Source of the DNA: Sphaeroforma sirkka | Lineage: Eukaryota; Opisthokonta; Ichthyosporea; Ichthyophonida | Assembly (NCBI GenBank): GCA_001586965.3 | Contig: LUCW03000518.1 | Coordinates: 1 to 21,866 of the forward strand | DNA length: 21,866 nt | Direction of reading: 5' to 3' | In this document: positions 7,451-16,083 of the stretch, in pieces | How the letters are laid out: the number at the start of each line of letters is the position of its first letter | Position numbering within the stretch: the first letter of the stretch is position 1 | Notes under the pieces: model-generated | Database searches by the model: none | Told to the model about the DNA's origin: nothing | Seen by the model: only the letters and a program-made list of their open reading frames with translations | Program-made: the position numbers and the translations under genes

Positions 7451-8150
7451 ATGAGCACAAAAACTGAGCCACCGTACAAACCCACCGAATTTAACTATAA
7501 TGGCATCGCGACTATTTTTCAGACCACAGCTCTAGTCTCCACCGCATCCATATTTGTGGCACTGACACTAATATGTATCTGGAAGCGAAAGTACCCACTG
7601 ATCAACGCTCGGGGCATTGCGTTTATTGTTGGGCTGAGAGTTTCTAGCTTTCTTTCCATCATGGGTGTCGAGATGGGATTCGTCACAATCTATTGGTACG
7701 ATATGAAACAAATAGGTATATACTACCAGTATATCAGGCTGTTATAGGTCACATGTGGGATAGTCTCAATAATATCACTATCAACTGTAAGGCAAAGCTT
7801 TCTATACCTGATATTTATCAAATATACTAACACTCAGCAATCACACCGCCTTACACTGATGATTATATACCTCGTATGTATGACACCAGCAGTGATTTGT
7901 GCAATTTTGCTGGTCCAGAGCCATGGCACTATATCCGGCCTATATCCAAGATTCTTTATGGCAATCCCTTACCTCACCGCATAATCCCTATTGTTTTGTT
8001 TCGCGTGGAAATCTCGAAAAATAAAAAGCCACCGGTATGGAGTTTGCTTGTAATAGAGTCTCAAAAAATGTATGTGGTTGCGCTCGCAAATTGCGACCTG
8101 TGAGTTTGTGAAAGCGAAGAACCGGGAAGGTGTCTGCGACTCTGTCTCCC
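7451..8150 (+). pseudogene. Multi-pass membrane receptor-like pseudogene (possible fungal 7TM/RGS-type GPCR)
   Basis: From the ATG at 7451 a single frame encodes MSTKTEPPYKP, TM1 (IFQTTALVSTASIFVALTL), a basic loop (KRKYPLINARG), TM2 (IAFIVGL...), then an in-frame TAG (7745-7747), TM3 (CGIVSIISL...FLYLIFI), TM4 (LTLMIIYLVCMTPAVICAIL), TM5 (MAIPYLTA) broken by TAA (7982-7984) and continuing SLLFCFAW, a basic loop, TAA-TAG (8051-8056), and a charged cytosolic-type stretch that runs into satellite DNA at 8151. There are no frameshifts and no TGA. The topology and the basic-loop/ARG pattern recall N-terminal halves of fungal receptors with a C-terminal RGS domain, but TM6, TM7 and RGS are absent. 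The stops could all derive from CAA or CAG by C-to-T change. Identification as a GPCR is tentative; multi-pass membrane protein is firm. Confidence 0.6.
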
Positions 8151-9860
8151 TATGTATTAAGATGAATTATTATATGTATTAAGATGAATTACTTAATTTA
8201 TTAAGATGAATTATTATATGTATGACGATGAATTACTATATGTATTAAAATGAATTATGATATGTATTAAGATAAATTATTATATGTATTGAAATGTATT
8301 ACTATATGTATTAAGATGAAATACTATATGTATTATGATGAATTATTATATATATTAAAATGAATTATTATATGTATTAAGTTGAATTATTATATGTATG
8401 AAGATGAATTATTATATGTATTTAAATGTATTACTATATGTATTAAGATGAATTAATATATGTATTAAGATGAATTACTATATGTACTAAGATGAAATAC
8501 TGTATATATTGAGATGAATTATTATATGTATTAAGATGGATTCCAATATGTATTAAAATAAATTATTACATGTATTAAGACGAATTGTTATATATACTGA
8601 GATGAATTATTATATGTATTAAAATGAATTACTATATCTATTAAGATGAATTATTATACGTATTAAGATTAATTATTATGTCTTAAGTTGAATTATTTTA
8701 TGTATGAAGTTGAATTATTCTATGTATTAAGACATATTATTATATGTATTAAGTTGAATTATTATATGTATGAAGATGAATTGTTATATGTATTTAAATG
8801 TATTACTATATGTATTAAGATGAATTAATATATGTATTAAGATGAATTACTATATGTATTAAGATGAATTAATATATGTAAAGATGAATTACTTAATTCA
8901 TTAAGATGAATTAATATATGTATGAAGATGAATTACTATATGTATTAAGATGAATTATTTTAGGTATTAAGTTGAATTACTAAATGTATTAAGATGAATT
9001 ATCAAATGTATTATGATGAATTACTATATTTATTTAGATGAATTATTATATGTATTAAGTTGAATTAATATATGTATTAAGTTGAATTACTATATGTATT
9101 AAGATGAATTACTAAATGTACTGAGATGAATTATTATATGTATTGTTATGAATTACTATATGTATTCAGATGAATTATTATATGTATTAAGACGAATTAT
9201 TATATGTATTAAGTTGAACTATTATATGTATTAAAATGAATTACTATATGTATTAGGATGAATTACTATATGTATTATGATGTATTATTATATGTATTAA
9301 GACGAATTTTTATATTTATTAATTTGAATTATTATATGTATGACGATGAATTACTATATGTATTAAGATGAATTATTATAGGTATTAAAATGCATTATTA
9401 TATGTATTAAGATGAATTGCTTAATTTATTAAAATGAATTATTATATATTTGACGATGAATTACTACATGTATGAAGATGAATTATTATATGTAATAAGA
9501 TGAATTAATTTATGTGTTAAGATGAAATACTATATGTATTAAGATGAATTATTATATGTATTAAGATGAATTGCTTTATGTACTAAGATGAAATACTTTA
9601 TGTATTAAGATGAATTATTATATGTATGAAGATGAATTCCTATATGTATCAAAATGAATTATAACATGTATTAAGATGAATTGTTATATGTATTGAGATG
9701 AACTATTTTATGTATTAAGATTAATTACTATATGTATTCAGATGAATTATTATACGTATTAAGATGAATTATTATGTCTAAAGTTGAATTATTTTATGTA
9801 TGAAGTTGAATTATTATATGTATTAAAGTGATTTACTATATGTATTAAGATGAACTACTA
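8151..9860 (+). repeat. 22-bp AT-rich satellite array, left part
   Basis: About 78 head-to-tail units around the core ATGTATTAAGATGAATTA, period 22 bp, with unit variants (AAGTTGAATT, GACGAATT, TTTAAATG). Some neighbouring unit strings recur in the same order (for example from 8381 and from 8753, 372 bp apart), so there is higher-order structure. It is non-coding: 22 is not a multiple of 3 and stops occur in all frames. It begins directly after the receptor fragment and stops at the 5' LTR of element B. Confidence 0.97.
9857..9860 (+). other. Target-site duplication, left copy (ACTA)
   Basis: ACTA directly precedes the TGT of the 5' LTR, and ACTA directly follows the ACA of the 3' LTR at 18438-18441. 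If the LTR is taken to start one base later the duplication is 5 bp, ACTAT. Removing the element restores a normal satellite unit. Confidence 0.85.
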
Positions 9861-9920
9861 TGTGGTCAGAATACAAGTACTTATATTTATTTGATTATTT
9901 TAGGTTTATTACAAGTTTTA

Positions 9921-9948
9921 CAGTTTATCAGAATAATCTGATAAACTG
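9921..9948 (+). promoter_or_regulatory. Perfect 12-bp hairpin in the LTR
   Basis: CAGTTTATCAGA and its reverse complement TCTGATAAACTG flank a 4-nt ATAA loop. The same hairpin is intact in the 3' LTR (18252-18279). It may be a binding site for a dimeric factor or an RNA structure if transcribed; function unknown. Confidence 0.7.
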
Positions 9949-9986
9949 GGTTTTAGGGTTTTGCTGGTTTTACAGCACATGACTAA

Positions 9987-9993
9987 TGACTCA
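9987..9993 (+). promoter_or_regulatory. Possible bZIP (Gcn4/AP-1-type) site in the LTR
   Basis: TGACTCA is the exact consensus for Gcn4/AP-1 bZIP factors, and it is also part of an imperfect palindrome (AATGAC...GTCATT, 9985-10010). It is conserved in the 3' LTR. A seven-base match alone is weak evidence for function. Confidence 0.35.
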
Positions 9994-10043
9994 TTTAAGA
10001 GTCGGTCATTTTAGGATTACTGTTTATAATTACTAATAAATGA

Positions 10044-10075
10044 ACAACGTCCCCTCCCTGAGGAGGAGAACGTTG
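10044..10075 (+). promoter_or_regulatory. GC-rich hairpin in the LTR
   Basis: CAACGT...ACGTTG arms enclose CCCTCC/GGAGG arms around a CTGA loop. This is the only GC-rich part of the LTR. In the 3' LTR one C is missing and one G is added, which keeps a stem (CCCTCC-TGA-GGAGGG). It could be an R/U5 RNA structure. Confidence 0.6.
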
Positions 10076-10133
10076 AGACACAGTTATCTCGCGTATACTT
10101 ACTACATTTTTAACTTACCATAGAAGTTGTTAG

Positions 10134-10147
10134 TTTATTAGTAATTA
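10134..10147 (+). promoter_or_regulatory. 14-nt complement of LTR sequence, candidate self-priming or packaging structure
   Basis: TTTATTAGTAATTA is the exact reverse complement of LTR bases 10027-10040. A transcript starting in the LTR could fold with a loop of about 93 nt containing the GC-rich hairpin. Self-primed elements of the Tf1/sushi type use such complementarity, but their primer site adjoins the LTR, whereas here 27 nt intervene. Confidence 0.4.
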
Positions 10148-10251
10148 CAGAGAAAGCTACAGAATATGAATTAGTCTGTAGCTGGCACATATTTTTTGTT
10201 ATAAGTATAACAATTGAAAGACAATGCGAACAGAGAATGTCGCATCAAGTT

Positions 10252-10302
10252 GAACGATTTAGATTATCCGAACGATTTAGATTGAATTGAACGATTTAGA
10301 TT
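10252..10302 (+). repeat. Three short direct repeats in the leader
   Basis: GAACGATTTAGATT occurs at 10252, 10270 and 10289, with spacings of 18 and 19 bp. Each is exact over 14 bp. Confidence 0.9.
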
Positions 10303-11355
10303 GGATTAACGACGTGTGGACGACGAGGATGAAGAAAGAATCTACTAATACGAGTGAACCCGAAGAGCAAACATTCCAATCAAGCAGAACATTAACCAGG
10401 GTCAACAAGGAAAGTCTCACGACGATCAAATGACGAAATCAGACAATCAGTCAGAATCCACAGGAAGGTTGTTTTCAGTGTGAGACAAGTACAAATCGTA
10501 TTGCAAGCTAATGAGCTTAAATTGTATTCAAGAAGTTGTTAGAAGAAAGTTCTTTAGGATCCACAGTAGGGTAATAGAGATGGGAGATGTACATGGTCAG
10601 TACCGACTCGGTTAGTACGATGACGCAAAGAATCAGCGGCATACTAGATTATTTTACAAAAGTTTTCAGAATGGGATATTAGGAAGCATACAGAGACACA
10701 AGTAAGCACCTGTGAGTTATTAGGAGCATATAAGGGTGGGGGCGCACATAACACGAACGATGCAAGTAAATACAAGGTTAAATTGTGAAAATGATATGCG
10801 AACACACTCAAATCACTAGAACTTCCAGATAAATCAGGTCAACGGAGAGGATCAACAGTATGCACAGAAGGTGTGGTTGACGGCAGCTTAGTTTAGGAGT
10901 GCAATAACGAGCAATCGTTCTTAGATCAAGAAGCATATTCCAACAACCGCAACAGCACATGACAAGGACATCACGGGTAAGAAGAGTAAAAAGAGGAGCG
11001 ATGAGGGAAGTTCCCAACAGGGTCCTGCGAATAGGCCGTCATTAGGCCGGAGTAAGAGCTGGCGAGGAGTAGAACAAGAAGTGGCTCCGACTAATGAGGC
11101 ACTCAATCATATGTTATTGTGGGATGAAGAGTAAGACAGCTGGTAGTGTTAGAGTATATAGACTATCCACACTACTTATGTTAGTGTAGGAAATAAAACA
11201 GTCACGAGGGAACCCACGAGTTCCTCGGAGATCGATGTCGAGACGTTATGTGTTTGAAGGATGAAATGTAATAGAAAATGGATATTTATATTCAGTACTC
11301 TATCAGTTCATTCGCACACATTTCTAGTTCTCCATTGACAAACAACTCACCAACC

Positions 11356-13597
11356 ATGTCCCTACCCCGCCAAAGTCGTAGACAGCAACTCTTGAATCCT
11401 GAGCGCCGCAAGGAAGATGATATCGACCGACGTGGAACTAAACGTCGTCAGTCCCATACGGAACGCTCCGCTCCGCACTCAGGTCAGGCACTGGAGGGGC
11501 AACAACAGACACATCTTGGGGCTCACACATTATTTCCGCGGACGACAAGCAGCCACCAACAGCAAACAAAAATGGACCTGCACAATCTGACGAGGATGTC
11601 ATATTCGAGGGTGAGACCAAGGAAGTACCCAACCTGCGTGCGGACAGTAGTCAGACTTTTATTGGTGAACAGGTAGCCAGTGAAGGGCTGTCCCCTCGTT
11701 CGTCTCGGGATACTCCAGGGGCCTTATTTCCCAGTAATGACCCACCACGCCTCCCACCTAACAAGCGGAAGCGTCACCGGAACCGTACCAACAACAAGGA
11801 AACGGCACGGGAACAATCGTCAGCTCAGAAACTCACGGAGCTGATGACACAACAGCAGTCTCTCTTTGAAAAATACGAACAGAGGTTACAGCGCATAAAC
11901 GCCGGACGAACTACAATGGGGCCGGCCGCTAAGGAGAGTTCTTCTGACGCACACGAACGGGTACAGGCAGTACCAGAGGACGAAGACAACCCTACCTTCC
12001 GAATTCAAGGCTGTGAGCGTCCGTTTTATGGACTTGGGTACAAATCACCAGGGTCAGAGGACAGTTTAACCGAGGAGGATGATACTCTGTCTGCCAGTGA
12101 GAACACACCAACTTTTCAAGAGTTCGCACATGAACAAGTATTAGCCAGACAGAATCCTCAAGGTAAGCAGGCGGTGAAGAATAGACAGGACCGATTAAGT
12201 ACGAACCTGCGCCAACAACAGCAACGTCAGTGGGGCGAGAAAGAAGCGCCCAGTGAATATGTACAGACACATAAACGACAAGAGAAGGAGACAACAGTGC
12301 CTCCGCCCACACCGGCTAGTATCGAGAAAAGGCGACAGGCGCTACACGCACGGATACTACAGTTAAGTGACGAGCTATGCCAAGCAATCGAGGAGAATAA
12401 CACGGCTCGAGCTGAAGCTCTTCGGGGCGTGATTGAGACAGTTCGAGCTACATTAGAGTCCCGACCGGTAGAGAAGCGTCCCGTACCTTCACCACGTACG
12501 TGGCCTGATTGGCCGTCGAACAGATACTACCTACATGATATCATGGAACGGGACACAAGAGGGGCTCTCCTCGAGGCGTTCAAGAACGCACAAATCGCAG
12601 GGCTGGACGAGAGTTGGAACCTTACATGGTTTCATAAGGTACTATCTTACTTCAAGGCGGAGAAGTCAACGTTGGACTACATCCGCGACAACTCTGAACG
12701 GTTGAAGACATGCACACCTCAACTACAGATCGAACAGATCTGTTCGCACGAAACACAAGCCACTGCCGATCCGCGTTTCGCAAGTTAGCCAAGGGCCAAA
12801 GTCGGAACATGCACACTCCTCTTATGGAACAAATGACACAGCTCATGGAGAACCACAGGAGGGCACGTGAACGGTGCCAGACAGATGCCGACTTCCAACA
12901 GAATTTAGTGAACCACTGCATTGTACAACTGTTAGAAGAAGCTCTCAACGGCCGTACGTATGAACGTACTCTACAGTTGCATCCCAAATGGCAACTGATG
13001 GAGACACACGAGCTTATACAGCTGTTGAGCCCTGACATTCAGGATGCACAGCAACGTACGGCAGCACGTTTCCAGGGTCGCAACAACCGCGAGGGCCCGA
13101 CGACCAATGGAAGTCGCGACCACACCAATAGCCGCCCCAACCTACAGACGAGTAGACGACAAACGCAGAATTGGACTCAACGGCCCCAACCTACGGTACC
13201 AACGACTTGTGCGGGGTGCCAGGCACAGGCGCCACCAGGTGGTAGGCACATCCCACGGTGTCACCATTTCAGGGCGTCGCAAGCGGTGAGCGCAGAGGGT
13301 CGGGCAAGGCTATACGACAACAACCGTCCTTTGAGGGACGTACAATCGGTACACAGACCGTCCACAACGTCAACCGCAGGACAGGGGCAGAATACATCCC
13401 AGACTAGAGACGTAGTTACAATACGTCCGACGCCTCAAGTACAGGTGAATGCGATTACACAGGACGAAGACTTGGCTCCACCATCGGAAGCTACAGAGAT
13501 TCATATCAATACGATCCTTTACGAAGACTTCGAGCACATGACGTCACCACCAAACCACACCTATGACACGTGGGAGTCGGTAGCCGATCATGCATGA
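11356..13597 (+). CDS. gag: Gag polyprotein (element B, frameshifted)
   Basis: The probable start is the ATG at 11356 in a good eukaryotic context (ACCATGTCC). The first frame lasts to about 11470; reading continues in the next frame to about 12750 and then in a third to a TGA at 13595-13597. The N-terminal ~150 residues are charged and disordered with a KRKRHRNR basic patch. The middle contains a helical capsid-like region: coiled-coil-like RRQALHARILQLSDEL, then WPDWPSNRYYLHD, WFHKVLSYFKAEK and WQLMETHELIQLL. The C-terminal part is basic, Gln/Arg-rich, with a cysteine motif C-x2-C-x9-H-x3-C (TTCAGCQA...HIPRC), an expanded version of the zinc knuckle. The protease frame continues in the same frame after the single TGA. 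Confidence 0.82.
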
Positions 13598-14347
13598 GAG
13601 GTGAGGGTGTCTGAGTCGGATAGGAGCTTCATATTTGTTACCACGATTGGAGCAGTGATGGCAATACAAGACCCATTGCTGACGTCAGACAACCGAGTCT
13701 ATATTCAAGTACAAATCAACGGACGTACGTTCAAAGCCTTGATAGACACGGGAGCAAATAGAAGTTGTATCTCACAGACATCCGCAGACCTCCTTGGCCG
13801 ACCAATAACTCCGGCACCACCTGGGTCATTTATATATTTAGCTGACAAGGCGGTGCGAACTCCTCGACTGGGGACGACGGAAGTGGTACCTATAAGGTAC
13901 GGTACCAGAATTATCGACGGTTCATTAGAATTGATGAACTTGCCGACGGGTATAGATGTTATAGTGGGGCAAGATATGTTGAAAGGCTTGGGCCTATACA
14001 TAGGCGGTATCCAATCGCCACTTGCACCAATAGACCCCACAGAACTAGAAGAGCTCCTCGAACCCATACCACGCCGACAGGCACCTAACACGACGGAACC
14101 CGTCGATGTACGCGAACGGTTGGCACAGGATTTGGAAGCCAATGCGAAAATTGCCGACAACGCGCGCTGTCGTCTGGAAGGGAGTGAGGTAACCATCCCA
14201 GTAACCCATGAACAAGCGTTGCAGATGCGGCGATCGGCGCGTAACTTCGTATCCGATCGATGGCTCCCCTATGTGGATGAACAAGTGAAGAAGTGGTTGA
14301 CGGATTTGGTGATCACGAAACGAACGAACGACACCAACGACTGTTAA
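13598..14347 (+). CDS. pol: Aspartic protease and N-terminal fingers of RT (element B)
   Basis: This frame is in phase with the last gag frame, separated only by the TGA at 13595. A retropepsin domain is clear: VYIQVQINGRTFKALIDTGA with the catalytic Asp codon at 13745-13747, a short flap region, and DVIVGQDML (near 13955) as the second hydrophobic-Gly motif. The last ~50 residues (WLPYVDEQVKKWL) match the helix before the RT fingers in element A. The frame ends at a TAA (14345) because of a one-base shift in the repeated CGAA CGAA at about 14322-14330. The product would cut the polyprotein. Confidence 0.9.
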   Translation, partial: EVRVSESDRSFIFVTTIGAVMAIQDPLLTSDNRVYIQVQINGRTFKALIDTGANRSCISQTSADLLGRPITPAPPGSFIYLADKAVRTPRLGTTEVVPIRYGTRIIDGSLELMNLPTGIDVIVGQDMLKGLGLYIGGIQSPLAPIDPTELEELLEPIPRRQAPNTTEPVDVRERLAQDLEANAKIADNARCRLEGSEVTIPVTHEQALQMRRSARNFVSDRWLPYVDEQVKKWLTDLVITKRTNDTNDC

Positions 14348-14982
14348 TCTTCCTCTCCTTGCGGTACCGACATTCGATGCGGAAGGCAATGTCAAGAAGG
14401 TACGCGTGTGTTTAGACATGCGTGCCGTTAACGCGCTTATTCCTGGTGACCAGTTCCTGATCCCCAAGGTCAACGAACTCATATCTCGCCTCAAGAGTAA
14501 GAAGTACTACACGACGTTGGACATATCGGCTGCATACCACAGGCTGCCCATCCATCCAGACTCACAATACTTATTTAGTTTTACACACGAACGTTATCAG
14601 TACTCGTTCACATCAGCACCGTTCGGTCTTCATGTACTCACGCAGCAGTTTCAACGTACCTTGAGTACAATACTTGATGGCTTACCGGTTTCACCACTAT
14701 ATCGATGACATAGTTATCGCCAGTGACGGTTATGACGAACACGTTAGGACGGTGCAGAAGGTGATACAACGCTTAACATACCACAGTTTTAAGCTTAACC
14801 CTGCCAAGTGCCACTTCGCTATCTCCGAAGTCATGATCCTAGGGAAGAAAGTATCGGCACAAGGCATTGACATTGACCATGAAAAGCAGGCCAAGCTGAT
14901 CGACTGGCCCACACCACAACGATACAAAAGATATAGCCTCGGCGTTGGGTTTAGCAAATTACCTCCACGAACATCTGCCTAA
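14331..14982 (+). CDS. pol: Reverse transcriptase (element B, two frame changes)
   Basis: Three frames together form the RT. In the first, VNLPLLAV, VCLDMRAVN, TTLDISAAYH (first catalytic Asp) and SAPFGL are visible up to about 14695. One base later in phase, YIDD at 14698-14709 holds the two catalytic Asp residues, followed by the thumb (KCHFAISEVMILGKKVS). Near the A4 run at about 14932 the frame changes again, leading into the connection to RNase H. All expected RT blocks are present, so only indels disrupt it. RT copies element RNA to cDNA in the virus-like particle. Confidence 0.93.
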
Positions 14983-15545
14983 TTTCGCGAACACGGTTGC
15001 ACCCTTGCGCGAATTTTGCAAACTCAAACCAAAGGAGTTGATAGGTGATCGTTGGGAGGAGAGACATGCACAGGCGTGGCAGGCAATGAAAGACGCAGTG
15101 GTGAATGCTGTGGCGTTACACTTTCCGGTCGACGGCATTCCTCTGAACTTGGAAACCGACGCTAGCGATTACGGTTTAGGGGAGCGCTATTCCAATGGGT
15201 CAACGGTAAGAAACATTACTTAATGTTCTTTAGTAAGACTCTGAACCATGCGCAACAGAACTACGCCACACCTATGAAGGAGTTACTGGCATTGGTATAT
15301 GGACTGACACATTTCAGGGAATACTTGGATGGGCAACGGTTTGCGGTCTTCACGGACCACAAGGCCCTTGTATATATGAACACACAGCTCAAGCTTAATC
15401 CGATGCTTCAGAGATGGCATCATATCATCGCGCCATTCAACTTTACCATATCGCATATACCAGGAGAGTCAAATGTGCTCCCGGACATGTTAAGTAGAGT
15501 ACACGAGGGGACAGCGGAGCAGGACGAACTCGAAATAATGTATAC
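14945..15545 (+). CDS. pol: RNase H domain (element B, one frame change)
   Basis: The first frame gives the connection (LANYLHEHLPNF) and LETDASDYGLG with the first catalytic Asp at 15158-15160. A missing G in the GGGGAG near 15185 shifts the frame; the next gives FFSKTLN, MKELLALVYGL (catalytic Glu), VFTDHKALVY (third Asp and His) and the conserved IPGESNVLPDMLSR end. All four residues expected of a Ty3/gypsy RNase H are present, in contrast to element A, where the His is replaced. Confidence 0.92.
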
Positions 15546-16083
15546 CGACGGCTGGCAGTTATTCCCTAGTTACTTTGAACAAGCGCAACAACACTTTGGA
15601 CCGAATGACATAGATGTATTTGCGGACCCAACCAACGCTCAGCTTCCTCGGTTCTGGGACGAAGGATGATGGGGAAGGAGCGTTTGCCCACGACTGGTCG
15701 ATAGTCGATGGATGGATGAACCCGCCTTGGGAACAGATACACAGGATGTTACGCAAGATACGAGCCGACGGCGCACGGGCCACAGTATGTCTACCATGGG
15801 TACCAAGAGCACCATGGTTCGACCTGTTCAAGCAGTTATTGCAGACAGAACCGGTGCTGGTACCACGGACACCACACACGTTCCTCAAGTACGCTAAGTA
15901 CGCATGTGGGAAGACACCATGGGGTCATACCGTAGTAGCACGGGTGGGTCCTCCCAATGGATTCAAACTGGACCCGCTGATTTCACAGCGACTTGGTTTT
16001 GCAGAACCAAAGCATACAAAATATGTCATGTGCTTAGACACAGCGCGAGAAATCTCAGTGGCACTGGCAGATGCAGAGGGTAA
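15546..16083 (+). CDS. pol: Dam-like N6-adenine methyltransferase-like domain between RNase H and integrase (element B)
   Basis: Directly after the RNase H end: SYFEQAQQHFGPNDIDVFADP and NAQLPRFW, a one-base frame change at about 15660, then AHDWSIVDGWMNPPWEQI (NPPW codons 15719-15730), a helix (HRMLRKIRADGA), the strand ATVCLPWVPRAPWFDLF and KTPWGHTVVARVG. This order (D-x-F-A....NAQ.PRF, DW, NPPW, LPW..PWF) matches the Dam family of phage N6-adenine methyltransferases and the domain found in DIRS retrotransposons. NPPW is the catalytic loop type for N6-adenine methylation. Whether it binds S-adenosylmethionine is unknown; a glycine-rich FxGxG loop is not evident. Element A has the same domain at the same place. 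Confidence 0.78.

Larger units (their letters stand above)
9861..10106 (+). repeat. 5' LTR of element B
   Basis: 246 bp from TGTGGTCAGAA to CTTACTACA, with short inverted termini TGT/ACA. Compared with 18192-18437: G/A at about 10004, C/T in the GAGACACAG segment near 10080, and one-base C and G length differences in the hairpin near 10055-10067. It would drive transcription; transcript start and polyadenylation sites are not visible from sequence alone. Confidence 0.96.
10107..11355 (+). other. Untranslated leader of element B
   Basis: About 1.25 kb between the 5' LTR and the probable gag ATG, purine-rich and without a convincing ORF. No tRNA-type primer-binding site (TGG...) follows the LTR. 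Two structures stand out: a 14-nt stretch complementary to the LTR (10134-10147) and a triple GAACGATTTAGATT repeat at 10252-10302. The rest shows nothing I can name. Confidence 0.6.

Noticed and set aside
7451..8056. UAR codons reassigned to glutamine in this organism
   Set aside because: All stops in the receptor frame are TAA/TAG, but more than 2000 codons of retroelement frames contain no in-frame TAA or TAG within conserved domains, and both elements use them at frame ends. Pseudogene decay is simpler.
8151..9860. Regular short repeats as a CRISPR array
   Set aside because: Units are contiguous 22-bp variants without unique spacers, extremely AT-rich, and lie in a eukaryotic transposon context. 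It is a satellite.
10107..10125. tRNA primer-binding site directly after the 5' LTR
   Set aside because: The bases TTTTTAACTTACC do not begin with TGG and I do not recognise a complement to a tRNA 3' end.
10808..11106. Minus-strand ORFs in the leader of element B
   Set aside because: Short, Cys/Leu-rich translations of purine-rich leader sequence with no domain or context support.
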